A program made the translations under genes and the position numbers. The notes beneath the pieces were generated by a model. It saw only the letters and a list, made by a program, of their open reading frames with translations, made no database searches and was not told where the DNA came from. Positions 50,576 to 62,984 of a stretch of 64,000 nucleotides of DNA are shown one piece after another. Source of the stretch: Gigaspora rosea (Eukaryota; Glomeromycota; Glomeromycetes; Diversisporales; Gigasporaceae); contig QKWP01001949.1 of the NCBI GenBank assembly GCA_003550325.1, forward strand, positions 1 through 64,000, written 5' to 3'. Within the stretch, counting starts at the first letter, position 1, and every line of letters starts with the position of its first letter.

Positions 50576-50939
50576 AAAATTGGAAACTTGAATATTAGAA
50601 CTATTTGATATTAGAAATAGCAGGTATCAGAAATTACTTATGGAACAAGCTTGGTAGATCAATTTTTAACTGATTATAGTTTTGGCAGAATTGACTTTGA
50701 GAAAGTAGATGCACTTTACTTACTAAACCAATTATAAGAATTTTACTATTATTAAAATTAGAAAAATTAATTTTGGAATTTTTTAAGAATTTAAACGATT
50801 TTATTAAACAGAAATTTTGCTTTTTATAGTTTAATATTTTTACAGTTTTATAACAATTATAATTTTTAAAATTGCTAATTTAACTTTGTTAAGTTTACTA
50901 ATTTTTAAATACTATAATGAAATATAAATAGAAATTATA

Positions 50940-52590
50940 TATTACAAGTATTGTGGGGCGCCGCTGGTGCCTTTTTCAAAGACACGAAGTGCCCATAAAG
51001 AACGAAGCTTAATTTTTTAAATTTCTGCTACAGGACTTAGTATTCCTGTAATGACTGAAAGGTAAATTATTTTGTGAATTATCGTAATTTATATAGTGAA
51101 TTACTATAAAAAAATTCTGTTACAAACCTACTCGACGGATAATAAATTTGGAGTTTGATTAAATTATTGTATAATCATAAATTACTGTTAAAAATTCTCG
51201 TATTAAACTTGCGCATTTCTATTCTAATAATCACATTGCGGGTTTGGGTTTAGTTAGTTCGTGTTGGAATTATTATAGTTTCTATCATGTGCTGCTATTA
51301 CAAACCTTGCTATTCTAGCGATACACAGTATGTGGCTCACTAACGCATGTTATTAAAGTTATCCACACCTCAGTTAATCTAATTTCAAAGATCAAAGTGT
51401 CCATAACAAATGAAACTCAATTTTTTAAATTCAGCTACAAAAAGGTGAATTATTTGTATTAGAATTATCGAGAATTATCATAATTTTTATTGTGAAAAAA
51501 TTTTGGTACATACCTGCTCGACAAATAATACATTTTGAGTCTAATTAAATTATTGTAGTTTAATCATAAATTATATACTGTTAAAAATTCTCATATTAAA
51601 CTTGCACGCTATCTATTCTAATAATCACAATGCAGGGTTAGAGTTTAGTTAGTTCGTGTTGGAATTATTATGGTTTCTATCATGTGTTGCTGTTACAAAC
51701 CTACTATTCTAGCGATACACAGTATGTAGCTCATTAACGCATGTTATTAATGTTATCCACACCTCAATCTAATTTCAAAGATTCAAAGTGTCCATAGCAA
51801 ATGAAACTCAATTTTTTAAATTCAGCTACAAAAAGGTGAATTATTTTATATCAGAATTATCATAATTTCTATCGTGAATTACTATAAAGAATTCTGTTAC
51901 AAACCTACTCGACGGATAATACATTTTGAGTTTAATTAAATTATTGTAGTTTAGTCATAACTTACTTTTAAAAATTCTCATATTAAACTTGCGTGCTATT
52001 CTAATAATCACAATATGGAGTTAGGGTTTAGTTTGTTCGTATTAGAATTATTATGGTTTCTATCATGTGCTGTTATTACAAACCTTACTTTTTGGCGATA
52101 CACAGTATGTGATTCACTAGCGCATATTATTAACATTATCCATACCTCAGTTAATCTAATTTCAAAGATTCAAAGTGTCCATAATAAATGAAACTCTTTT
52201 TTAAATTCTTCTACAAAAAGGTGAATTATTTTGCATTATAATTCCTGTATTTCTATTGTGAACATTACTATGAAATATTCTGTTACAAACCTGCTCAACG
52301 GATAATGCATTTTAAGGTTGAATTTGACTAAATTATTGTAGTTTCTATCATGAATTACTTTAAAAATTCTTATGAAACTTGCGTGCTATTTTAATAATCA
52401 CAATATGAGGTTAGGGTTAAGTTAGTTCGTGTTGGAATTATTATGGTTTCTATTATATGCCACATTTGTAAACCTTACTTTTTGGCGATACACAGTATGT
52501 GACTCAATAATGACGCTATCCACATCTAAGTTAATCCAATTACAAAGATACATATGAACGAAACTCGATTTTTTAAAACAAATAAATTGA
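50940..52590 (+). repeat. 387-bp satellite with GC hairpin (HINE/DINE-like), copy 2
   Basis: The hairpin ggggcgccgctggtgcc (50955-50971) is followed by about four units with period 386-388 bp. The anchor cctactcgacggataa recurs near 51127, 51515, 51902 and 52288. Each unit repeats the sequence next to the hairpin (aaagtgtccataacaaatga). Copy 1 is at 28230-29475, inverted. Confidence 0.8.
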
Positions 52591-53485
52591 CAACTGATTC
52601 ATTTTGTTTATTTATTAAAAAAAAATTTAAATCGCACTTTGCCATTTTTGATTTGCTATATCTAAAAAAACTGTAATCTAGAACATGAGAAAATATCGAT
52701 CATGATGATTATTAATCTTAATTTGATCATTTGCATGAATAATCTGCGTTATTTATTCGTAATTGATCTATTACTATGATTATTCCCACGAACACATACC
52801 TTTAAATGTTTTTACCAAGCAAGCAATTAAACATTCACAGAACATGATACTATATGACATAAGGACCATTAATGCTAACTACGTTTATTTGATATAATCA
52901 TAGATAACAGCATTTCAATTCACACGAATTACGTAAATATGACGATCTATTACGATATTAGCTATTCATAATCACAATAATGATGATCATAATCCTTAAA
53001 AAGTTAGCTAATTTAAATTTCAAGAGTTTATACACATATATGCAAGATTGTCCAATTGTATCGCATAAAGGGGACATTTGCATATGGGCATTATTTTATA
53101 ATATTAGAAAATAAATTTAATGTAAAGTTAAGAATAAAATTTTTTACAATTTAACTTTTAAAACTATATTAAATTTAGTATAGCAAATAGATTTAGCTGA
53201 CTAAGTTTAAACTAAGTAAATAATTAACTATTAGACCACATATATAAATAAAATTGGTTCTATCATCTAGCTAGGTTACTTTTTTGCAAAAAGTAAATTT
53301 TTTTTTTTATATTAAAACATATAAATATTCTTTATAGCTTATTGAATTCATAATTGGACAGGTAACAATTTGTAAATTGACTCAATTATATTATGCTTGA
53401 TTATTAATTAATTTAGATTAATAATTAAGCACTAATTAATAGGTTCAAGCAATAATAAGTCAATTAATAATTGATAATGCTAATT

Positions 53486-53532
<47 letters not shown>

Positions 53533-54281
53533 NAATTTCTAACTAATCATCTAATGATCTATGCAATAGGGCAAGCCTATCACTTGCAGTCAGGACTAAC
53601 CATTAAACTGCTACAGAAAGAAGATATGACATTTCACCTCATACTTTTCTATTTTAAACTAAAAGGTTAAATTTTTAGTTTAAGAAGGCTAGAGAAAACC
53701 AAAATGCTAATTAGTTAAATAAGTATTATATTGATCAATTAAAAAATTTTTAATATGAGATATTATTTAATTTCTGATTTAAAAGATTTTATTTAGCCAA
53801 AAAATTTTGATAAAAATATGATTATTAATATGAAGGCATTGTATTAACCTTTTATTGAGTCATATTATATGAATACAATTTCAAGAAGAGATTTTATTAT
53901 AATATAATAATTTTTTTGTCAAAAATATCTTCTATATTTTACCAATTATTTTACATGTATAAAAATAAAATATTATAAATAGTCACAAGCACGTGTTATA
54001 AAAAATTCACAATATGGTATTAATGGCTCAATCTGGTTTTTGAAAATACTAAACCAAATTTGACAAGTATAACCACATCCAATATAAAACTTTATTAAAA
54101 AAAATTAGTTTTTAATCTATATTTTAACAACTACTAATCCAATTAAGCTAAAATTTTGACTGTATATTTAGCATATGTATGGCAATGCAATTGCATAGTA
54201 CAAGCTCATAAAGTTGCATATTGGTAGCAAAAATATATTTTTTTTAAAACATCTATTATAAAATAAACTTATTATAAAATA
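52591..54281. other. AT-rich intergenic stretch with assembly gap
   Basis: A 45-base T-run (53488-53532) ends in an N at 53533, a gap or unresolved homopolymer. Part of 52690-52990 is related to 26930-27860. No gene. Confidence 0.6.
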
Positions 54282-54646
54282 ATATTGGTCATCTCGTTTA
54301 TTCTGGAAGTAAAAAGCTAAAAATTAATATAGTCTATATATAAAAATTTTTAAATTTTAATAACTTATCAATAAATTTTTTTATGTCAAATAATATAGGT
54401 CTTGGGCTATCTTTTGATTAATATTTTACTATTCTTTTATAAGAAATTTGTCAGACTGTAGATATTTCGCACTGTATGTTACCTTAAGATGTACTGTATT
54501 GTACTCTCATTTAGCTATATCATTTATGAGTACAGTTCATTTTTTTTTCTTATATATTTATATAAAAGGCGTACTGTAATAAATAAAAAAATTATGATCA
54601 ATAATACAGTACAATGCTTTAAAATATTGTTGTAAAAATAAATTTA

Positions 54647-55422
54647 GGGTGCTCTCAAGCACCTAAATTAATAGGTCTGAGCACAATTTTAATTAGTGGA
54701 AAATAAATTATTTGGTCAAGCGAGTTCATTATCACGATCAAAAAAAAAGATGGACAGAGACCATCTTTTTTTTATCATAGAGTTGCATTGATTGGCTACA
54801 TATGGGCTGATTTATGGAATTTCCAATAACTTTTGATATACTAATCTATTTTTGAATAATTTTATTACCATAATGTTGGCCTCGATAAGACGGTTCTAAT
54901 GAATCCAAAATCATTAAAATCCAATCACAGGATCCCAAGATAATTAAGCTTTGTATAATTACTATTAACTTTTACTATATAGACAATCAACGTATGGATT
55001 GGTTTTACTATGTAGACAATCAACGTATGGATTTGTTTTCATATATAGACAATCAACGTATGGATTTGTTTTCATATATGAAAACCAATCCATACGTTGA
55101 TTGTCTACATAGTAAAAGTTAATATAAAATTATACAAAATCTTAATTATCTTGGGATCCTGTGATTGGATTTTAATGATTTTGGATTCATTAGAACCGTC
55201 TCATCGAGACCAACATTTTGGTAATAAAATTATTCAAAATAGATTAGTATATTAAAAGTTATTGGCAATTCCATAAATCAGCCCATATGAAAATTTAATA
55301 TCCGCATTTCGCAAAATAAACTTTGGCAAAATTACCCGTAAGGCTTACTTCAATTAATAGTAGTACTTGTGCATGATCTCTATAATAGCAAATCACATTG
55401 AGAAAGATACTTGAGAGCACCC
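54647..55422. mobile_element. PIF/Harbinger-like element, 776 bp
   Basis: GGGTGCTCTCAAG and its exact complement, with TTA on both sides (54644-54646 and 55423-55425). It hosts a foldback at its centre. Confidence 0.75.
54799..55289. repeat. Foldback family G (GTCTCA-GAGAC), copy 1
   Basis: catatgggctgatttatgga pairs with its complement at 55289. It contains cgtctcatcgagacca and aaaatcattaaaatccaatc. Three tandem ~35-bp units (acaatcaacgtatggatt) lie near the axis. Confidence 0.8.
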
Positions 55423-55654
55423 TTAGTTTGTTCAAACCCGTATAGAATATTTTGTAAATGCTGATATAAATATATATACTAGCATGCGTTTAGTCCAAAT
55501 AACAAATTAAACCAAAGATAACAATTGCTTCGCTAATTTAAGATTTTAATAAAATAATTTAACCTAATTATACCACAAATTTTTACTGACAATTAAATTT
55601 TTTTTCGCAAATACAATTATTATAATAAATTCACAAAACATATTTTATTTAAAT

Positions 55655-55890
55655 GTTAATTATTTTGGAGTTTTTGAAGTTTCTCCCCAGCATAATTTCC
55701 CTCTCTAGTTCATTATTTTTATCCTTAGCTTTTCATGTTCAATTCTTAAAATGTCTTCGTGATCTCCAATAGTCAATTCAGAACATTCATGTGAAATTCC
55801 TGTGCAATTTTTGGCAAGCCGAGTCCTTTTAGAAGACTTTTAACCAGTTGAAGTTTTATTCACACACTTTTCTTTAGACAAACAATTTAA
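55655..55890 (-). pseudogene. Coding remnant of unknown function
   Basis: The minus strand has a protein-like stretch with KKSVNKTSTG, KRTRLAKNCTGISHECSEL, IGDHEDILRIEHEKLR and, in another frame, NELEREIMLGRNF. It is broken. The glutamate/arginine heptad pattern suggests a helical or coiled tail. It lies inside the 54282-56690 element and may be element-derived. Family not recognised. Confidence 0.35.
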
Positions 55891-56683
55891 AAAATTTAAT
55901 TGCGTAATATATAAAACAATTCGATTTTACTTATTTGTGCAGGTAACACAAAACTGAGTTTGTAAATAAACTAAGTGCGTGAGATAAAAATTTAAGGTTA
56001 GGGGCTTTAACGTTAGAAGCTATAGGGTTAGAATGATGTTTATTATATGTAAAAATTCATTTCCATCATTGTTAATTAGTGACTAGGATTGATTTAAACA
56101 TTAGTTGTTGCATATTTTCACTTTTTTCTTTTTTTACGCATGTTCAGATTCTTTGTCAGGCTGATCCGGAATAGTCAAAATTTGCACTTCCGATTGGCTA
56201 TTTTCTCTCCAGGAGTTTGTATTACCCACGCAATAAGCGGATGCAAATGAATTCAGTATTTATAATAAAGCTCTAATCATTTTTACTATAAGCAATGTAC
56301 TGTATAGTACGCATCATTTTAAAATTTATATAATACAATACTAAATTACCTTTAATATATATGGATATTTATACTGTATCGTACCCTTTCTAAATGTTAT
56401 ATAGTACAGTACTAAATTATTTTCCGTACAGTACGAAATATATGTATATTCGAAATTTGTTAAGTAATAAATTTTTTAAAAATTAAAATTTTTAAAAAAT
56501 TTATTACTTAACAAATTGCTTATAAAAGAATAGTAAAATATATATCAAAAGATAGCCCAAGACCTATCTATATTATTTGACATAAAAAAATTTATTGATA
56601 AGTTATTAAAATTTAAAAATTTTTATATATAAACTATATTAATTTTTAGTTTTTTACTGCCAGAATAAACGAGATGACCAATA

Positions 56684-57212
56684 AGAGGGATCCATAAATA
56701 ATGTTATGTACCCCCTCATAGTAGCACTGGACCCCCCTCTACTATATAAAAAAATTTTACAAAATCCGTATGTTTATATATAAAATTTTACAAAAACTTG
56801 AATATATTGTGACACAGTGATCTGATTTGGATGATTTAGGTACTATTCGATTCGTCTCAGTGAGACGAATCCAATGATATCAAAATCATTTCATTTGGAT
56901 TACTTGATCAATAATTATTCACACAAAACTATTGATTTTTTAGTAATTTTATAAGAAAACATAATAACCAATAGTATTTGGCTAATAAAAATTGATCCAG
57001 TGGTCCAAATGAAATGAAACTGGTACTATTCGACTCCTCCACTGAGATGAATCAAATGGTACCAAAATCATTAAATTTGGACCACTGGTTCAAGTTTTAG
57101 CCAATTTTTTCTAAAAAAATTACATTATATTTTTTTGACCTGCCCTACTTATTGAGAAAAATGTTATCGTTCGTCCAACCCCTCTTGTATAACGTTATTT
57201 ATGGATGCCCCC
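56684..57212. mobile_element. Tc1/mariner-like MITE with TCCATAAATAA ends
   Basis: agagggatccataaataatg on the left, and its near-complement with ggatgccccc on the right. TA flanks both sides. A foldback lies at the centre. Confidence 0.65.
56819..57090. repeat. Foldback family G, copy 2
   Basis: It has attcgtctcagtgagacgaa, accaaaatcatt and gtggtccaaatg with inverted partners. It is related to 54799-55289 and 59876-60221. Confidence 0.65.
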
Positions 57213-58639
57213 TAATAAAAATTATATTAAAATGTTGCTTAGGTCTTTCTTTTTAGGTATAAAAAAATTATAAATAAATAATTAAAACTGAAGAACTTTT
57301 ATATGTAGACTAAATAACTTTTAGTTATTGTGTATCTACATTTTCGTACCGGACCATATTTAGGAATCAGAGTTAAAATTAATAAGCATAAAGCATTTAT
57401 ATATTATCTGAAGTTCACAAAGGCAAATAATTCTATAGAAATCCAGAATGTTATTTGTTACTATAATAAAATTGGTATTGAAAAAAATAAAAATAAATTT
57501 TGAAAATAGATTAAAAATAGATTAATAAGTAAGTTAATTATTATTTTTTTATTATAATATTTGTAGTTTATTTGAAGCAAAATTTTTTACTCAATTTTAA
57601 TTGTAAAGGAGTAAGTATTTATTGATCTATATTAACAATTTAAGTTTATAAATACATATTTATTTGTTTGTATTCATCAGAAAAATCAAATACCAGGAAC
57701 GAATGCAATGAGTGCATGGTTTTATGCTATTTGGAATGGTATTTGTCCGCAAAATCTTAAGTTTGATTGGTCCGCATGACTTATTCATCAAATTTTGGTT
57801 ATTTTTCACGCATGATTTCATCACGCTATTATTCTTCACATGCGAATTCATCACGCCTTCTTATATGGCATAGATTGACAAATGTATACATGCATGCAAA
57901 TACAAATATAATGATAAGAACTACGAACGTAAGCAATATCATAGCTGCAATAACTAATGATATTAAAAGCAAGAATTTTAGACGCAAAAATTGGTATCCC
58001 GTTGCAAATTAATTTGTCTATTTACTTGATATTTGGTATTTTTCATTTTTTTTTGTAGGATTTTTTATTGGGTTGATTAAATGATAATCACTGATCATCA
58101 AAGACAATAGCGAAATAATTTTCAGATAACTGGATAACCTGATGATTAATTATATGATGCATTATAAACTTTGTATAATTCTCTAATGCAAGTCAATAAA
58201 GTTTTGTGCTTGCTTGATACCAAAAAGGCCAAGTAAGATTTTTACTTAAGTTCCCAAATATCAATAGATTGTACTAGGAACATAGTACGAAGTATGAAAT
58301 GTATAGTTAACAGGCAACTTACTGTGTACGATTTCTTGAATCTTATTGAATAGCATATTCAAATCGATTGATTATTTGATGTGCATTAACATTACGTATA
58401 TAAACAAGTATACTGGGTTTTATTTAATGTTATATGAAAGCGTTTTTTGTGTAAATCATTTTGATAAACTTGTGGCTATGCACATTTTCTACATTCTGGC
58501 ACGATGTTGTGCTTGCTACTTATGGTAATCAATTTGAGGATATAGTCCGCTACTTTCTGAAGAATATTTGATTTGCATGAATGTTGTAATCTATTTATTT
58601 TTTTTGCTTGCTATAATTAATTTATATGTACAAGAACGT
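57213..58639. other. AT-rich intergenic stretch
   Basis: Only short chance frames. No gene is supported. Confidence 0.45.
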
Positions 58640-58818
58640 AATACAAAGTACTGTAATATTCACTAAAATATGACTCATGTGGTGACCACAAATAATCAAA
58701 AAGCTACAAATATCAAGCTAAGTAATATTCGCTAAAATATGACTTATGTGGTGGCCGCAATACGGTATAGTAATAATTATTTTTACTGCATGTCCGTAAA
58801 AATGTGCAAGAATGCTAG
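58640..58818 (+). mobile_element. Helitron 3' end, same family as 39478-40739
   Basis: It shares ttcactaaaatatgactcat, ggccgcaat and tttttactgca.gtccgtaa, followed by tgcaagaatgCTAG (58815-58818) and T. The hairpin is decayed. I found no convincing 5' end. Confidence 0.7.
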
Positions 58819-59653
58819 TATATTTAAAAAAAAATGGCAGAGTTGCAAAATCATAACCGCTGGTTATTCAGGTTTTTCACTCGAAATACCCATAAAAATT
58901 ATGTTAAGTTATACGCTACCGATCATTTAACAATAACTTAATTGTATCGCTAACAAAAATATCTATAGTAAGCACTATGCCAAATTCAGAAATTCAAGTA
59001 ATTCAAAAAAATCAATTTGTTAAAGCATGTACTATACGTATGTACATGCTAAAAAATACAAGTTTCATTCAAAAAATATATATATATTATAAACATATGA
59101 TAAGTAAACAACAATATTCATAGTATATATCAAACTAACTAATTACTACATTTAATAACCCCAGACTATACCCATCCTTAAATAATTTTTCTGTTCCTGG
59201 TTTCTAGCGTGACAGCATCGCGCAGCTACCTTATTATTAATAATCAGTAATGATTTTCAAATTTATCAAATAAGAGGGATAACTAAAGCCATGTACCCAC
59301 ATAGTTTTTGAAATTTTAGTTAAAATTCATATCCAAGTTTGTTTAGCATTAGGGTTGAGGTTAGAAGTTAGAACTAAAATAAGGAAAATTATCTTCCAGA
59401 CATTTTTTATTAATGGCCCAAGATAGGTTTAGAATGCCGTTTTTATGTTCTTGCATTTTTTTGTATTTTGACTTCTTTGGGTTAATTCATGTAAACAATA
59501 TTTTGCGACTCCATTTGGTTAATTTATATGAAAATGTCTCGTGGGTACATGGCTTTAGATGACCCCAAATAAGTGCAGAATCTTGTTCAAAATTTATATT
59601 TGCAGTTTTTCACAAATTTTTTGCCAACTTATTGTAAATATTTAAAAAGTATA
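58819..59653. other. Intergenic stretch
   Basis: Includes an inverted copy of the GCGC motif (59191-59236). An inverted pair tgtacccacatagttttt/gtgggtacatggctttag lies at 59290-59555. Confidence 0.5.
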
Positions 59654-60628
59654 AGGTAATGGGCCCTATTCCTAGAAATACCTCTATTGTTAGAAATCTT
59701 TTATTTTTTGTTACAACAAACTATAAAATACAAATTTTTTCAAACAAGTCATGTGAATACAAATGTATAAGATAGAATATATCATGTTGCATAAAATTAA
59801 CCATTTGTACAACTATAGAACCATATTTACCACTATAGTAACCTTTGAAGCAATTTCAAAAGACAAATTTGCTAATTTACAAATTTAATAATAAGTTTTG
59901 ATCTACTGATCCGTTTTAGATGATTTTGCTACCAAAATGTTAGTCTCAATGAGACGATTCTAACAAGCCCAAAATCGCTAAAATCTGATCACAGAATCCC
60001 AAGATCATTATGATTTTGTATTATTTTATTAGTAAACTTTATATATTCAAAATTTACTAATAAAATAGTACAAAATCATAATTATCTTGGGGTCCTGTGA
60101 TCGGACTTTATCGATTTTGAGCTTGTTAGAATCGTCTCATTGAGATGAACATTTTGGTAGTAAAGCCATCTAAAATGGATCAGTAGATCAAAACTTATTA
60201 TCCAATTTGTAAATCAGCTTATATAAAATACAAGATAAAGTAAATATTAAACAACAAAAACTTAAAAAATAAGAGAAAAAAAATAACAGAGAGCAGCAAA
60301 AAAAAACAAAAAAAACAAAAAACAAAACATAAAAAATAATAATATAAAAAAAAATTTTTACTTTCTAAATTTTTTTTTAAATTTTTTGAAATAGTTATAT
60401 TAGATTTCTAGAAATAGGTGCCAGTGGTCAAATTTTAACACAATTTTACAAAGTTTTAAGCTTATTAGAAAAAAATTTTTTTTATATATAAATGTAATAT
60501 AATTTATATATTATTAAAAAATAAATAGATTATAAATTTTATATATAAAATTTTATAAAAATATATTAACATATAAAAAAATTTTAGATATAACAAAAAA
60601 AAGTTTCTAGGAATAGGGCCCATTACCT
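59654..60628. mobile_element. TA-flanked TIR element, 975 bp
   Basis: AGGTAATGGGCCCTATTCCT and its exact complement (about 25 bp), with TA on both sides (59652-59653 and 60629-60630). The right half is A-rich simple sequence. No transposase. Confidence 0.8.
59876..60221. repeat. Foldback family G, copy 3
   Basis: It begins with ttacaaatttaataataagt, then gatctactgatcc. Further in are gtctcaatgagacgattcta, caaaatcgctaaaatctgat and their partners. Overall it is a near-palindrome. Confidence 0.8.
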
Positions 60629-60840
60629 TAATCTTTGCAGATTATAATATGTGCTATCTATTATAATCTGTGATAACTTTTAAAATTATAACTACTCAAA
60701 GAGCAAAACAATAAAAAACCAAATTGATAAATAAATAAATAAATAAACAACAAATAAATAAGAACTGGACTAGACAGTGCTCCATGCACATTTACATTGT
60801 GCCTCTATTTTGATATCTCAAATTTTTACTAGGGTAACCC

Positions 60841-61700
60841 AGATTCGTATTATTTCACCGACAATCACTTCACAGATATAACACTACACTGACAACCATT
60901 TTACCAACAAGCTTTTTTTACTAACAAATAACTCACTGATACTCGATTTGCTGACAAGCATGTTTTTACTGACACGTTGATTTTGCCAACACACACTTCA
61001 TTAACAGTTAATTTTATTGACAAAATCAACTTACTGACAAGCTTATTTTACCGAAAATAGAATTTACTGACAAGAATATTCTACCGACAATACAATTCAC
61101 TGACAAATAATTCGCCGACAAACAATTTGCCAGATGCCTTAAAGTATCACGGTTGATGCTGAAGTTATAGGCCTCAATTTGAAACTATAAGGCCTGCTAA
61201 AATCCACATATACTCTGTAAATATGAAATCTATACCCAAACCCTATCTTAACCCTATAAGACAAAGACGAAAAAAAACATCCAAAGAAAAATTTAAAATT
61301 TTATATCAAAATAGGTCATAACTTCAGCATCAGCCGCGACAATAATTATTATTATTGTCATTAATAAAATGTGCAATTTTTATTGCCATTATTAATAAAT
61401 TGCATAATACGTAATTATTCTTAGTAGTTTATTATTGTCGACGAATTGTATTGTCAGTAGAATAAGCTTGTCGGTATATTCTATTTTCAGTAAAATGAGC
61501 TTGTTGGTAAGTTGATTTTGTTGGTAAATGTAACTGTCAGTGAAGTGTGTGTCAGTAAAATCAACTTGTCAGTGAAAAGGAACTTGTCAGTAAATCAAGT
61601 GTCGGCGAATTTTGTGTCGGTAAAAAAAGCTTGTCGGTAAAATGATTGTCAGTGTAGATTGATGTCTGTGAAGTGATTGTCAGCGATTTGATTGCCACCC
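60841..61700. mobile_element. 860-bp Foldback (FB)-like element with motif-array arms
   Basis: Each ~300-bp arm is an array of about 17 short units built on TTTACCGACAAG/TTCACTGACAA. The two arms are colinear and inverted over their whole length. GGGTAACCC occurs at 60832-60840 and 61701-61709, a possible 9-bp target duplication (or palindromic termini). The loop contains an inner inverted pair (tgatgctgaagttata, about 61155, and its near-complement, about 61318). Confidence 0.85.
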
Positions 61701-62264
61701 GGGTAACCCCTGTTGCACTTCTAACAAAAAATGATCCTCTCCAATTTTGTACTAATCTTAACTTTAACCCTAACCCTAACCCTAATTCTAGGTGAAATTA
61801 ATTATTGGTACAGGGGCACCATTTAGATTTTTCCAATAAATAAAGTAAAAAAGCATATTGTTTTTTATATCTTTTTTTAATTTTTTTAATTTTTTATTTT
61901 TTTAAAATTCGAAATAACAATAGAAAAATAATAGTGGGAATAAAAAGTAAATTTATAGTTATTTCTATAATTGAAATAACTAGAATTTATTTTTATTACT
62001 GCTATACACTTTTATCATTTTTTTTATTATTTTATTTTATATTTTTTTAATTTTATTTTATTTACAATATAACATATTTTTTTCTTTTTTTTTTTGCATA
62101 TTTTTGTTTGTTAGATATTTTTTTAATGTCTTTTATTATTATTATTATTATTTAAATTTACAAATTTTTTTTATTTAAATTTTACAAATTTTTTTATTTA
62201 AATTTTACAAATTTTTTAATTTAAATTTTACAATTTTTTTATTTAAATTTTGAATAAGTTTAAT
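61701..62264. other. Intergenic stretch with telomere-like repeat
   Basis: taaccctaaccctaacccta at about 61753-61774, then T/A-rich simple sequence and a short (tttaaattttacaaat)n run at 62150-62240. Confidence 0.55.
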
Positions 62265-62572
62265 GCTCACCAGTGGTGAATTTCACTAATCCAATTAGAA
62301 TTAAGGATCAGGTGTAACATGCAAAATAATTTTGTGTAACAAAAATAAGAATTTTTTAAAAAATTGCTTCTAACTAAAATTTTGTCTATGAAACTACTTT
62401 TTTTTATGCAAAAAAAAAATTTCTCATAAAATTTTGGTATAAACTATATCCCCTGCCCCATCCCAGTTCTTACCCTTACCTAATATTAAAGAGATTTAAT
62501 TTTTATTTGTTTTGCTACATATAATTATGTATAGATAGATAATTATTAGTGAATTTCACCACTGGTGAATGC
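62265..62572. mobile_element. 308-bp MITE, ATCAGGTGTAAC family
   Basis: caccagtggtgaatttcact and its complement form the ends. Inside is ggatcaggtgtaacatg and a pyrimidine-rich core. Confidence 0.7.
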
Positions 62573-62638
62573 TAAATTAATTCTTAAATTTTATATTTTT
62601 TTATTTAAATTTTATAATTTTTTTTAAAAAATAACTAA

Positions 62639-62984
62639 TGTACACCACAGGTGATTAATCTTCCCCAGGATCGCTGACACTTTTTCATTATCACGTGACT
62701 GTGCCCAAAAAACTTCAAGTTCGTTTAGGTTAGGGTTAGGGTTCCTATAGGGCTTGATATTAGCAAAACATATAGTAAAATTACTCAAGGAATTTTTTTT
62801 GTTAGGCTCGAAAGGTAATTTCTTATGCAAATTTTAGGGATATAAGCGATTTTTGTAAAAGCGATGTTTTGTTTTTGTGTTACATTACACCTGATCTTGT
62901 TACTTTATGGCCAAAAATCACGTGATAGTGGAATTTTGATGCCGATGCTGGGGTAGTTATTTGATTATCACCTGTGATCTACAA
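62639..62984. mobile_element. 346-bp MITE with telomere-like core
   Basis: Imperfect ends tgtacaccacaggtgat and atcacctgtgatctaca. The inner pair tcacgtgact.tg/atcacgtgatag and acattacacctgatc are present. The core has taggttagggttagggttcc. Confidence 0.65.

Larger units (their letters stand above)
54282..56690. mobile_element. Element bounded by ~160-bp inverted repeats
   Basis: 54282-54443 (ggtcatctcgtttattctgg ... ggtcttgggctatcttttga) is nearly complementary to 56520-56690. The 2.1 kb between holds the 54647-55422 element and a coding remnant. No transposase is recognised. Confidence 0.65.

Noticed and set aside
57660-58930. Several 60-80 codon frames
   Set aside because: Chance frames in AT-rich DNA. 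One overlaps the Helitron 3' end.
61753-61774. A telomere or chromosome end
   Set aside because: Only about three CCCTAA units, embedded in interspersed sequence on both sides.
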